Shown: in pieces, positions 46,331-58,554 of the stretch
Position numbering within the stretch: the stretch's first letter is position 1
Layout: every line of letters starts with the position of its first letter
Assembly (NCBI GenBank): GCA_008477525.1
Contig: SPDT01000004.1
Location: 2,232,001-2,296,000, forward strand
From: Hypomyces perniciosus
Taxonomy: Eukaryota > Ascomycota > Sordariomycetes > Hypocreales > Hypocreaceae
DNA: 64,000 nucleotides
Reading direction: 5' to 3'
Program-made: the position numbers and the translations under genes
Notes under the pieces: generated by a model
The model's database searches: none
Seen by the model: the letters and a program-made list of their open reading frames with translations, nothing else
What the model was told of the DNA's origin: nothing

Positions 46331-47152
46331 ACTCGCCCACCACCGAGCGGTTTCAACGGGGCCAATTTTCCGAGATGAGGACGATTGTAGATTGCGTGGG
46401 ATCAGAATCTATAAAGGTTGTGTCACGCCGTTTGTGAGGAAACAATAATAATATGAGAGAAGCAAGAAGGCAGGTGGAGCTTGAGTCCCTGGCTGGCTGC
46501 CAAGGGAGCTAATGTATTTTGGGCAATGAATGACGACATCCCGCAGTTTCATTGCACTTTGAGTCTTTGACGGAGCATTTACGAAGTACTACGAAGTACT
46601 TCGTACTTCGTACACAATAAAATTATCATCCGTGACGTTGGACATCCTGGTTTTCATATTAATTACTTCGGCACTCCTGACCTCTGGGTATTTGCATTGG
46701 TAAAAAAATGGAACCCAGATTTAGCCAACAGATGACGATAGATACTAGGCTAGTAGGGATATAATAACAGCTATAGGAACATTGTACCCTTCTTCCCTGA
46801 AAACTACAGTCAATGCTTCAAGGGGGGCGATTTGGTGGAAGCTCTTGTTTATGGCCTCACTGGGCATAACGAACTGATATATGTAGTGAAATTTGCCCAG
46901 GCATTGCACTTGAAACTATAGGCCAAGAGAATGGTTTGAAGTTTTCTATTCGTAAAATACTTACGATTCATCATCTCATGTTGCACACATTCTGCAGAAA
47001 CACATAAGATGCAATATTGAACGCAGATGGAAATACATGCCACAAATTAAACGTAAAGTTTCAGATAATAATTTATAGGACGGTACACTCCTTAAAATGC
47101 GTAGGCATCAGCTCATCTCTCACAACAACAGACCATTTTATGGCCTGCTGAT
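46331..47152. other. Intergenic with a near-palindromic ACGAAGTAC array
   Basis: 822 bp, AT-rich after 46600. Contains a 35-bp hairpin-forming array at 46580-46614. No gene seen. Confidence 0.65.
46580..46614. repeat. Near-perfect inverted repeat of the TACGAAGTA word
   Basis: TACGAAGTAC units on the left arm and their reverse complements (GTACTTCGTA) on the right; the inner 16 bp (46590-46605) are a perfect palindrome. Confidence 0.85.
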
Positions 47153-48424
<1,272 letters not shown>

Positions 48425-50895
48425 TTTGGTGGCTGTTGAGGAAGATGAGGGAATAGACCAGGAATGAAGACCTGTTTGCTTGAAAGATTGTTGTCTGAAG
48501 GAGATTGAGCTCGAGTAGGGACCTTGAGGGTGAGGGTGAGGAGGCAAGGAAATATTTTCGATCTGGGGGAAGATCCGGGATATATTTATCCTCAAGATGC
48601 CTCACGAAAGCCTCTTAGTGGATGATCTTTGGATCTGATAACCATAATGCCATGATCCAGTGCGGGTGGTGTCGTGATCCCATCTTTGGCGGAGCCGTTA
48701 TTTCGTTTGCTACCCAAGTCATGGCTGTGCCGTCCATCATGATGAAGTCGCCCTACGACGGTTTTGGCAGGCTCATCAGCAGATACGGGACCTGCCAGAT
48801 CAGAATGCCGATCCCCGGGCTCCATCTCGCCGAAACACACAAGTCTCGGCTATCTTGCCAAGCTTGTTGCCCCTGCAAATATCCCGAGGGGCCTGGAATC
48901 TCCAGACCTGCTCATTGGGTTTGAGATATGAAGGAACTTTTGCCAAGAAGCTAGGAGGCCGCTGGAGATATGATCAGAGATCCGCGCTGCACCAAGCGTG
49001 ACCCCTTGTTTGGTGGTCCCCGGCCAATAGACAGTCTGGATATCAGATTAATAGCAAAGCGTCTTCCCGTCACATGCGGTGCTTTCTCTGCGCCGGCAGG
49101 CTTGGCTACAACCAGCGCGCGGCATTCAATCCTAAGAGCCGCTGTTCCCGACACACGATAGGCTAGGTCGAGTCTTCGAGGTTGCCTTCACGATCTATCG
49201 CATGTCGTCTCTAGTCATGCTGATTTGTGACAATGCTCTGTCTTCAGGGTATCACTGTCAATCATGTTGGGGGGCGGGCCTGGAGAACCTTTGTTTGACT
49301 TCTGACAAACGCGCAACCGAGAAAAGAGCATATGCGAAAGTTCCGAGTGAGTTTTATGCATATTGAGATCACCTCCAGGTTAGGCAGGAGAGGTATGTAC
49401 GATCGCCATGCTCAGTACTCGTTGCGGATAGTAGTATTCGAGGTGGTCACCTTATGTTCAGGCTCAATTTTGCGAGCAGAAACACGCCTTACTGGAAGTT
49501 AATAGCTCCGACACACACCGTGCTTTATAATACTGATACTGTGTTACCTTTGATGGATACATAAATCCTACCAAGCACGGATACTAATACCGTAATAATA
49601 TGTATACAAGGCCACCAGTTTGCCCGTTGGGCGTCTGTCTAAATAAATCAGACAAAACGGCAGGCGGGGTCAGTTTGCAAGCAACTACTTCGTACCTACT
49701 TTGCATATTATACTCAGCACGTAGATATGGGAGGTTAACGTTGATGGGGTCATATCTGGAGTATCGATTCTGGAGGTGGGCCTGCTCACTATCCGAGTAG
49801 TAGGTATCTATGTAGGTTGATAAAACGGGCCTTATCAAGAATCGTGCCGCGGATCTAAAGTTGAAAAAACAGCCTTTTAGGGTTGGCCCGTTCGCCCATA
49901 TCATTCTCCATGTGTGGTCAAAGGTAAAGCGTGGAGCAAGGGGGGAGCCAACGGCGACATAGAGACGAAGAGGAGGTATAAATTGATGATAAACTAAGGT
50001 ATGATTTACGAAGTAATGTACCTACTTCGTAGATAAATGTATTCGAGTGGAAGTGCGGAGTAAGACAGGGAATATCGAGACTGCAGTACTTCGTACTAGC
50101 CGTAACAAATTCCCGTCGGGAAAATAGATATGTCGGTAAATTTGGTACCAAGAAGTAGTACCACGGTTAATGTGATCTCAAGTACGTACTACGATACCGA
50201 ATATATTATATTTCCCCCATCAACTATCCGACGCTAGTAGTATCGCGAATATGGTTGAGAATACAATATCCTGATTTCCCCTCTTTTCCCAAATGAGAGC
50301 TCAGGGGCTCATAGGACTTACTGGAATAATAATCCTATATTCCATTTAAGATCTAACTACTCCGTACACCACCTGAATTGCCCGGCTTTCTCACCCTGTC
50401 TGACCGTGAAGTATAGGGTAGCCATCAGACTGACGGAGAGACGACCTGCCTTGCCACCCAATTGCTTCAGCATATAAGCAGATGGTCCTCGTACTCTTGA
50501 AAACCTACATGTATTTTTTACTAGAATTACTACGAGGAAGACACTCGGATATTACCTAGGATTTATTATCACATGCCGGTGTCGGCCCCAATGGAGTCCC
50601 ACCTGGATTGAACCCCGCGATGCCTCCTCAATCATATAATAGTACCTAGGTTGGATATGGAGCGGTAATACCAAAGAGGCGAGATATTCTCCGTCGTGTA
50701 TATTCCAGTGCTCGTACCCTGAACGCCATTTTGTGAACCAAGACATTCGAGAGGCCACTGAAATACCCAATCACTCCCGATAAATTTCCATAGAAGAAAT
50801 CATAAGTCTCCATCGATAAATACCGACCAGAGACTGCAACATCTGCGAGACTTGTGATCACTCTTCACCATCAATCAACCATTATACTCAACACT
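48425..50895. other. 2.5-kb region without a gene
   Basis: Includes the upstream region of the protease gene and that of the dehydratase gene. The right part (49400-50400) is AT-rich with many TACTTCGTA/TACGAAGTA words. No recognisable coding sequence on either strand. Confidence 0.6.
48581..48590 (-). promoter_or_regulatory. TATA-like box of the protease gene
   Basis: GATAAATATA on the minus strand, 157 bp upstream of the protease ATG. A CTGGGG word that fits the CreA/Cre1 consensus SYGGRG lies between it and the gene (48563-48568, plus strand). Both are short and could be chance matches. Confidence 0.35.
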
Positions 50896-52315
50896 ATGTC
50901 CGACGTCACAATCACAGGCTTCAGGAGCTGCGATGTGCGGTTCCCGACATCACTCGACAAAACGGGCTCCGATGCTATGAATTCAGCTTGTAACTATTCT
51001 GCGGCATACTGCATTCTCGAAACAGACTCAAAACACAATGGTCATGGCATGGTTGGTGCAGCAAATAAACACCCAAAGAGTTGGTTGAACCGGACTAACA
51101 TCCTGTCCCCCGGAACAGACCTTCACCATTGGGCGTGGAAATGACATTGTTTGCGCCGCCATCAACCATCTCGCTGATCAGCTCACGGGTAAGACACTGT
51201 CATCCCTAGTCGCTGACTGGGGTCAGACTTGGCGATACCTCGTCTCTGATAGCCAGCTTCGGTGGATTGGTCCCGAGAAAGGCGTCATCCACCTCGCTCT
51301 CGGCGCTGTCGTCAATGCTGTCTGGGACCTCTGGGCCAAGACGCTTGATAAGCCTGTCTGGCGCATCGTCGCCGATATGACCCCCGAGGAATATGTCAAG
51401 TGTATTGACTTTCGCTACATCACTGATGCCATCACGCCCGAGGAGGCAATTGAGCTCTTACGCGCCGAGGAGGGTGGCAAGGCGAAGCGTATTGAGGAGG
51501 CTCTTAAAAGCCGTGCCGTTCCCGCCTATACCACCAGCGCTGGGTGGTTAGGATACGGAGAAGATAAGATGAAGAAACTTCTACATGAGACACTGGCTGA
51601 AGGCTACAAGTACTTTAAGCTAAAGGTTGGCGGGGGCATCGAACAAGACCGAAAGCGATTGGGAATTGCCCGGGAGGTCATTGGATATGACAGGGGCAAT
51701 GTCCTCATGGTGGACGCCAACCAGATCTGGTCCGTTCCGGAGGCCATCGAGTATATGAAGCAGCTCAGTGACTTCAAGCCGTGGTTTATTGAGGAACCTA
51801 CTTCACCTGACGACATTTTGGGTCATAAGGCTGTCCGTGATGCACTCAAGCCATACGGAATTGGAGTTGCAACTGGCGAAATGTGCCAGAATCGTGTCAT
51901 TTTCAAACAGCTCCTCATGACTGGTGCCATTGACGTCTGCCAGATCGACGCCTGCCGTCTTGGTGGTGTGAATGAGGTTCTCGCCGTTCTGCTTATGGCC
52001 AAGAAGTTCAATGTGCCCATCGTACCTCACTCCGGTGGCGTGGGTCTTCCCGAGTACACACAGCACCTGAGTACTATTGACTATGTCGTCGTCAGTGGCA
52101 AACGCTCGGTTCTAGAGTTTGTTGACCATCTGCATGAGCACTTCCTGCACCCTTCTGTCATCAAGGAGGGGTACTACCAAACTCCGACGGAGGCTGGATA
52201 TAGTGTGGAGATGAAACCGGAGAGTATGGGCATGTACACGTACCCAGGCGAGAAGGGAGTGAGTTGGTGGACAAGTGAAGAGGCTCAATCCATTCTGATG
52301 GGGGAGAAGGTATAA
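50896..52315 (+). CDS. lgd1: L-galactonate/L-fuconate dehydratase, enolase superfamily
   Basis: Exons 50896-51051 and 51119-52315 encode 450 residues. The start MSDVTITGFRSCDVRFPTSL and the splice-made HGHGMTFTIGRGNDIV are typical of fungal L-galactonate dehydratases and of human ENOSF1. Active-site positions are present: KxK at Lys219/Lys221 (FKLKVGG), metal ligands Asp251 (VDAN), Glu277 (IEEP) and Glu306 (ATGE), and His356 (VPHSGG). In fungi the Lgd1 enzyme dehydrates L-galactonate to 3-deoxy-L-threo-hex-2-ulosonate in the D-galacturonate (pectin) pathway; close relatives act on L-fuconate. Which acid is used cannot be decided from sequence. The pathway's reductase and aldolase are not neighbours. 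Its stop lies only 76 bp from that of the convergent esterase gene. Confidence 0.9.
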
Positions 52316-52391
52316 GAGGAATATTGGGACTGTAATATGCAACTGAATCTTGTTCACCCGCTGCGCTTAGAATTCTTTTCTTAATTCTTTT

Positions 52392-53291
52392 TTATACATC
52401 TACTCTCGATGATAAGAATGCGATGATATGCTCTAACATCTCTTGCGAGTACCAATGACCAAGTCCATCATATGTACGAAACTCCACCTCCAGACCCATT
52501 TTCTCCAGAAACTCCGCGGCTTTTTGACCGTGGTGATACTCCACATTCTCATCCACCGTCCCATGTCCCAGAAAGACCGGTGTTGATAGACAAGAGAGGC
52601 TTGAGATTTGTGATGTGTTTCTGGGTAGCTCAACCTCCTCACGAAGCTCTGCCACAACCTTTTGCGCTGGCAATATATCTTCATGTTCCTGGCCAGTGGC
52701 GCTATCGCTGGCAGCAATATCGCTCTCACTTTCGAACACGATACCATCATCTTCGCCCGCGCCACCCTGTTCTTCATCCAATATTCTAGTGAAGTGGGCA
52801 GCCATGGGCATGAAGCCACACATGCCAACTACGGCTCCCAGGGCGTCTCCATCCCAGAGCAGCATGCTAGTTATAGACATGGCACATCCTTGGCTGATGC
52901 CAGCCAGTACAATCCTGTTTGAATCACCACCCAACAGTTCAATTTCATGCTGGATTATGCCGAGGATGTGCTCGGCACTTGACCGCATGTATCCCCGTAC
53001 TTCTGGTTCCCAGTCTCCCGATCCATCGTACCACTGATGAATGATAGAGCGGCGGTACTTGGTCGCTCGCATCAGCGGTGCCGTGGGGAAGACAAATTTG
53101 ACATGCGGAAGCGCATCGCGAAAGGAGCCATGCTTGCTGAGTGGTGTTGACAATAGTGGGCCATGGAACTTTCCGGCGTTGGACCCTCGTCCGTGAAGGA
53201 AGATGATAGTCGACTTGTGTGGCGAGGAAGAAGGCGGGATTGCGATAGGAGGGAGGAATTCTCCCAGTGGAGGCCGCTTCGTTGAGTCCAT
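52392..53291 (-). CDS. Acyl-protein thioesterase/carboxylesterase-family serine hydrolase
   Basis: A single minus-strand exon of 299 residues. An alpha/beta hydrolase of the phospholipase/carboxylesterase (APT) family: STIIFLHGRGSNAGKFHGPL near residue 27, VKFVFPTAPLMRATKYRRS, the nucleophile in VLAGISQGCAMSI (Ser133), then CGFMPMA, Asp247 in GHGTVDENV and His279 in GLGHWY. Compared with yeast Apt1 (227 residues) it has a longer N-terminus and an acidic insert of about 45 residues (from about residue 178) between the nucleophile and Asp, features of a fungal subfamily rather than canonical depalmitoylases. Probably cytosolic, as no signal peptide is seen. Substrate unknown. Confidence 0.88.
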   Translation of the reverse strand: MDSTKRPPLGEFLPPIAIPPSSSPHKSTIIFLHGRGSNAGKFHGPLLSTPLSKHGSFRDALPHVKFVFPTAPLMRATKYRRSIIHQWYDGSGDWEPEVRGYMRSSAEHILGIIQHEIELLGGDSNRIVLAGISQGCAMSITSMLLWDGDALGAVVGMCGFMPMAAHFTRILDEEQGGAGEDDGIVFESESDIAASDSATGQEHEDILPAQKVVAELREEVELPRNTSQISSLSCLSTPVFLGHGTVDENVEYHHGQKAAEFLEKMGLEVEFRTYDGLGHWYSQEMLEHIIAFLSSRVDV

Positions 53292-53972
53292 AGGAGATAG
53301 TGGATCTGTAGAGCCATCACTCCTGTCACCTATTTTGGTGACTCATGTCGCCCAAAGGCGATGACATTGTGAAAGGCTGGAATATGTGTTATTGCATATC
53401 AACGGAACGGCTTGTTGCATCTGTCAGCAATCAGGATAACGATGGCTGGCGATGTGTTTCATGCTGGATCTCACTTAGCAGACGCCGTTTATCAAACGAA
53501 AAGGTGGAAATGTATATAAATATTGTTTATACTGATAAAGTGAGATGATTGTTCTTTTTTCAGTTTAAATTCATACTAATTCGTCTTTTTTTTTTCTTTT
53601 TCGCTGTGTGTGTTCATATGACATTCATGAGCTCTCATCTCACTTTTTTTTTTTAGTGTTGAACTCACAGCCGCTGCTGCGGGTAAATGCAGTGAGTGAG
53701 TTCAGTGACAGGATCACTCTTCACCGTCTTCCGTAAATCTGTTATAGGGGCAAAACATCAACAAACGACTTCATGCATCACTCCATGCAGCTTTCCTTGC
53801 CCGCACTTCGTGTGGACCGCTCCAAACACGACCATTTATGATAATTGCCTCCCATTATCCAATCTAAATACCTCGTTCAGGCCCGCAGCCACACGCTCAG
53901 ACACGGTGATACAGGCCAAGCCTGAAATCCAATGGTCCCAAGAACACGCCTCGCACAGTTGACTATTCGCCG
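53292..53972. other. Divergent promoter region esterase / GPI18
   Basis: 681 bp with two T-rich tracts (53587-53600 and 53643-53655). No gene seen. Confidence 0.65.
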
Positions 53973-55337
53973 ATGTCAAAGATGAGGTTGATTTCCTACG
54001 ATTCTCATCCAATCTACTCATTGATCGTCATATTTTCGGCCTGGAAGGGGTTATTGCTTGCCATCGCGTTCGGCACCGCCATCGGCCAGGATTATGACAC
54101 GTCAACCACTCTTTTCTTCGAGCGTCTCTACGGAGCTGGTGCTAAGGTCCCAGCCCTGGCAGCGAGGCTGACGCGATGGGATGCGTTATACTTCATGCAT
54201 GCTGCACGTATCGGCTACGTTTATGAGCAAGAATGGGCGTTTTCAGCGGCCTTATCGACCGCTGTTCGGGTCCTGGCGCGATTCTGTCGGTCCTGGAGTC
54301 TCATCGGCCACGGCGTGTTTGAACCCCTGTTGGCCATCGCTTTTTCGCATCTGGCGCATCTGGTCGCGGTGCTTGCACTGTATAGACTCACGATTCTTCT
54401 CTTTCAAAATAAGAAACTTGCCTACGTGGCGTCTGTGCTACACATTCTGTCACCCGCTGGACTTTTCCTCTCTGCGCCGTATGCAGAAAGCCCGTTTGCT
54501 TGCTTATCTTTCATCGGCAACTTACTCTTTGCTATGAGTCTGAAGCAATACCACACGGCCTTGAGCCGAAACCTTGCTTTGATTGGCGCAGGCATTGCAT
54601 TCGGGCTGGCGACTGCGTTTCGAAGCAATGGCTTGATCAGCGGCCTCCTGTTTGCGACAGAAGCAATCAAAGATTTGCGGACACTCATGCAACGTCCCAG
54701 CTTATCTCGGGTTTTTTCACTGGCATCCACGATTATTGGCGGTATCTGCGTCGCTGCTGGAAGTATCGTACCTCAAGCAGTCGCATGGATGAGGTATTGC
54801 CGCGCAGATTTGGGTGAGACTGGACCGCGGCCCTGGTGTTCCCGGATGATCCCTAGCATTTATACCTTTGTTCAAGATCACTATTGGTGAGTCTGCCGCT
54901 TCCAGTGTAAATGGTAGGCGAAGTTGACTTTGGTTTGTAGGAACGTCGGATTTCTGAGATATTGGACTTTGGATCAACTTCCTTTGTTTTTGCTGGCTAG
55001 TCCGATGCTCTCCATACTTATCAAGTCTGGGGTAGAGGTCATCATCGAGCCACATAAAGGCCTTCGACAAAGCCCAATTGGTAGCCAGCCCCATTACCGC
55101 ATCTTTGTGCGTACGCTCGCGGCCTGTCAGGTTCTGGTTGCTACTCTAGCTATTACAAACTTCCATGTGCAAATCATCACCCGGTTATCATCTGGCTTCC
55201 CTGTCTGGTATTGGTGGGTGGCCAGTTGCTTGAGTGAAAAGCGGATGCAGAGCTGGGGTTCGGCAATGGTCGTCTTCATGGTCATGTATGGAAGCATTCA
55301 AGGAGGCTTGTTTGCATCATTTCTTCCTCCGGCATAG
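53973..55337 (+). CDS. GPI18: GPI mannosyltransferase 2 (PIG-V/Gpi18)
   Basis: Exons 53973-54886 and 54941-55337 encode 436 residues. A multi-pass ER membrane enzyme that adds the second mannose of the GPI anchor precursor. The luminal catalytic loop is recognisable after the first helix: ARLTRWDALYFMHAARIGYV and then YEQEWAF, where the WDALYF and EWAF motifs (with the acidic residues) are PIG-V hallmarks. Further hallmarks are SPAGLFLSAPYAESPFACLS, ATAFRSNGLISGLLF, and across the splice QDHYWNVGFLRYW. About eight hydrophobic segments can be counted. The C-terminus ends in a helix (GSAMVVFMVMYGSIQGGLFA). A GPI-anchored product is predicted elsewhere in this window (8814-10381), consistent with an active pathway. 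Confidence 0.94.
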
Positions 55338-56157
55338 TCCTTGCTTTGACTATCCGAAATACACGTTTCAGCGAACTGTTCCTGACTGCCTCACAATCAG
55401 TAAATCACGCATATGCACACATATAGAAGGTTGCCTGCACCAGGCTCACGATCGAATGACCCCTTTCCTCTACCTATTCTTGGTCGAACAGTAATGAAAG
55501 TCGCATACAGCTTCATCAAACTCCGAACCGCAGCCTATATCTGTACAGGTTGAGGAATTTTGCTGAATCATTTTCTAGATGAGATGAGATTCGTGTTATG
55601 TGTATGAATAGGTGTATTCACGTGCATTGATGTCGGGTGACTGCATCGAAGGTGGGTGATTCAAGGCCGGCTGCTGGCCTCTAATATTAATTGAAGGCGG
55701 ACAAACGAATTCCTCCCGGCTCACCTGCGCTATTATTGCACCTCGATTCCGAGGTCCTGGCCAGCTATCATTACACATTAATAGTCTTATTGTTGACTCG
55801 ATCGACCTCGGTTCTACAGTAAGGATACCTCTCTAATGTGGGATGCTTGTTTGGGACCAACAGTCTAGATATTGTCATTCTCTTTGCTTTCGGACAACAA
55901 TTCTCCCTCATTTCGCGACTGGATTCCTTGCATTCGGTATTCGCCAGCCCGGTATGTTTTCCCCTATTGTCGAGCCAGTGGCAGCAGGCCCTAGTTATCA
56001 CAGAATTAGATACCAAAGGCTTATTGAAACCACAGACTGGATGCTTATTCATTCTGTAGGAAAGGCTACTTAAGCTTCAAGCCTCCCCCCTCAGTCGGAG
56101 CCATACCCACTCAAGGGCAAGCCGCAACGATCGAGTCTTCCTCCCCCCGAGCACACG
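55338..56157. other. Intergenic
   Basis: 820 bp between GPI18 and the YTH gene. No gene seen. Confidence 0.65.
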
Positions 56158-57763
56158 ATGGAGAGACACCCGACAGAAGCCGTGTATGCCAGGAGCGATA
56201 AGACCTCACATGATTTTTCCATGACGACTAACAGCGATAACGAAATACTAACGAATGGGGGTGTGAAGAATAGAGCACCAGGAATGCCACGTCACGATGG
56301 TCAGGTCTGTCAGCCTGATGGTGATCTGCAGCTCTGGTTAGAGCATACTGGTTTCTTTGACATCGAATACCGACAGAAAGTCTTGGGTTCACTCCGGAAG
56401 CTCAAGGCAATCAATGAGCAGCGCTCTGAGATTCTCTTGGAGATCCAAAACACAGCTGGCGTCGTGATTATGCCAAATGTCTCTCATAAATGCCACAACT
56501 CTTCCTCAAATACCGATTCTTTTCTACTGAGTCCATCTACTTCGCTGTCAGAAAAACAAAGGGTTAACACTGCTTCGTCTCATCCATATTGCAACGGCTG
56601 CGCTTCTAAAGACGAACCAAGGAAGACAACAAGTCCAATGATTGGTCAGACCCACGAGCCTCGATCTTCCGGTGTGTTCAATGACCGGGTTGCTTCTGTT
56701 AATGGTTCCGTGGACCTTCGGGGTAGACGGATAATTGATCAACGAGATGGCGTTTCAGTCTCTCCCCACGTCTACCAGCGAGACCTATCTATTGCAGGGG
56801 CTTCTTCTATTTGTAGTCGTGCTACACCCGAACCTCTGGAAACAGAGCCAACCAAGCTATTGCAAAGTCTGGCAGATAATGAGGCATGTCGCTCTGATGT
56901 CGGTGTACCCAGAATGGTCTCGAATATGAACGGTCAAGGTAAGCCATGCCTAGATGACACCGGAACCTTGGTGTTCGAGTTCTTGAGTGTTGGTGACTAA
57001 CAAGTACACAGAAGTGCGATACTTCCTAATCAAGTCCTTCAACACCCTGAATGTTGAGATGTCACAGAGGGATGTAAGTATATCACCCACCGAGTGCCAG
57101 TTGCACCGACAAGATTTCTAATGAGTATCTAGGGTCTATGGGTTACAAAGGCTACGAACGGGCCGGTGCTCACTGAGGCTTTCAACAAGTGTAAAAATGT
57201 GATCCTCTTCTTTTCCATCAACAAGTCCAAGGCATTCCAAGGCTATGTAAGTTCCAATGAACCCCTAGATTCGCACCGTGCCTGACATTCGCTGACTTGA
57301 ATGTACTCGGCATTTGCAGGCCCGTATGGTTACAGCTCCTTGCCCCGACATCGCCAAGGCAGAATGGATGAGCAATATTGACTGGGAGCCGAGTGATCCT
57401 TTCCGCATCGAATGGCTCAATAAGCATCGCACCGATTTCTGGAAGGTTGGCGATCTTCGGAACCCCTTCAACGACGGTGCTCCTGTCTTTATCGGCCGAG
57501 ATGGCCAAGAGTATTCGGGAGACTGCGGCCGAAAGATGGTGAAAGCAATGGATCAAAGCACCGAAAAACGAGATGTTGGTTCGTCTTGGGCCATCCCGTG
57601 TTTCTGGGACAGTGCGGCCAAGGCGAAGTGTGACTCTCGTGAAGACTTGAGGAGGGTTGACAGGCCAAACTGGCGACGGACGGAGCTATCGTCAACCGAA
57701 CACGCTTGCACCGACGGAGATGAAGCCGAGTCATATCACAGTATGACATTGATAGACTACTGA
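56158..57763 (+). CDS. YTH-domain RNA-binding protein (YTHDC1-like m6A reader)
   Basis: Exons 56158-56938, 57012-57073, 57133-57246 and 57320-57763 encode 466 residues. The YTH domain spans about residues 261-400 across all three introns: EVRYFLIKSFNTLNVEMSQR, GLWVTKATNGPVLTEAFNK, NVILFFSINKSKAFQGYARM, FRIEWLNKHRTDFW and FIGRDGQEYSGDCG. Trp284 (GLWVT) and Trp351 (RIEWL) sit at the aromatic-cage positions that hold N6-methyladenosine in YTHDC1, so methyl-reading is plausible. The N-terminal 260 residues are Ser/Asn-rich and disordered, with one conserved-looking helical patch (DLQLWLEHTGFFDIEYRQKV). Whether this fungus makes m6A by an Ime4-type enzyme is not visible here; fission-yeast Mmi1 shows that fungal YTH proteins can also read unmethylated motifs. 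Confidence 0.93.
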
Positions 57764-58554
57764 GGAGGCCGACATCAAGGGAAGATGAGTCGATGGATGG
57801 CATCGGAATCGCAGCGCTCGCATTCCTTCAGTAATTGCTTACTTGCAGGACTCCGCACCGCTCTGCGATGATGAGAGTTGTTGGCAACCCCATATGATAG
57901 TTGCTTGCCTTAGAAACCTGCCGTGGTAGGCTTTGAGGGCAGATGGCCTCATCAATGCATGGCTTCGCAATGGTAACCTAGTAATGATCACTCCATGGGA
58001 AAACAATCATGCCTGTGAGACCATGTCACAATCGCATCGGTGTAGTGAGATCTGCCACGAACCAAATCGTTCTGCAATTTGGAAGTTATTTAACGCAACA
58101 TAAGAAGACTTAATTGCTCCAGCACAGATTACCCATGGTCAAGTACATAAATTCATCCAAAAAGCTGATTCTCATCGACACCGTCCCCCTGGTTAGTAAT
58201 TATACATTGCTCTCACCATCTTGTGACTAGCAGACCCGCCCCAAGTGTTGACGCCAAGCCAACTCCTCATCGCTGGCCTGTATTCCTCATACACTTGCAT
58301 GACATTCTGTGACCTGACTTGCGACCGCATTCTACCAACACATATGTTCATCAACCACGGATTCTATTGTATTCGAGTCTGCACACATTTTCCAACTCAA
58401 GGCAGTCGCAAGACTCAATGTAGCACAATAATAGGGAACATTAGACCACTGTGGTTTCCTACCCAAGATATGAATTCATTTCCAAAGCTCTTCAAACATC
58501 TGGGGCCAAACGCGGGAGACGATAGCAATGATTGCCGAGTTAGCTGGCATTCAA
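57764..58554. other. Intergenic between convergent YTH gene and NPC1
   Basis: 791 bp; presumed 3'UTRs. An open frame of 116 codons (58245-58595) overlaps the NPC1 3' end antisense and is not called. Confidence 0.65.

Noticed and set aside
46580..46614. CRISPR-like or insertion-sequence terminal repeat
   Set aside because: There are no spacers, no regular array and no transposase nearby, and the organism is eukaryotic.
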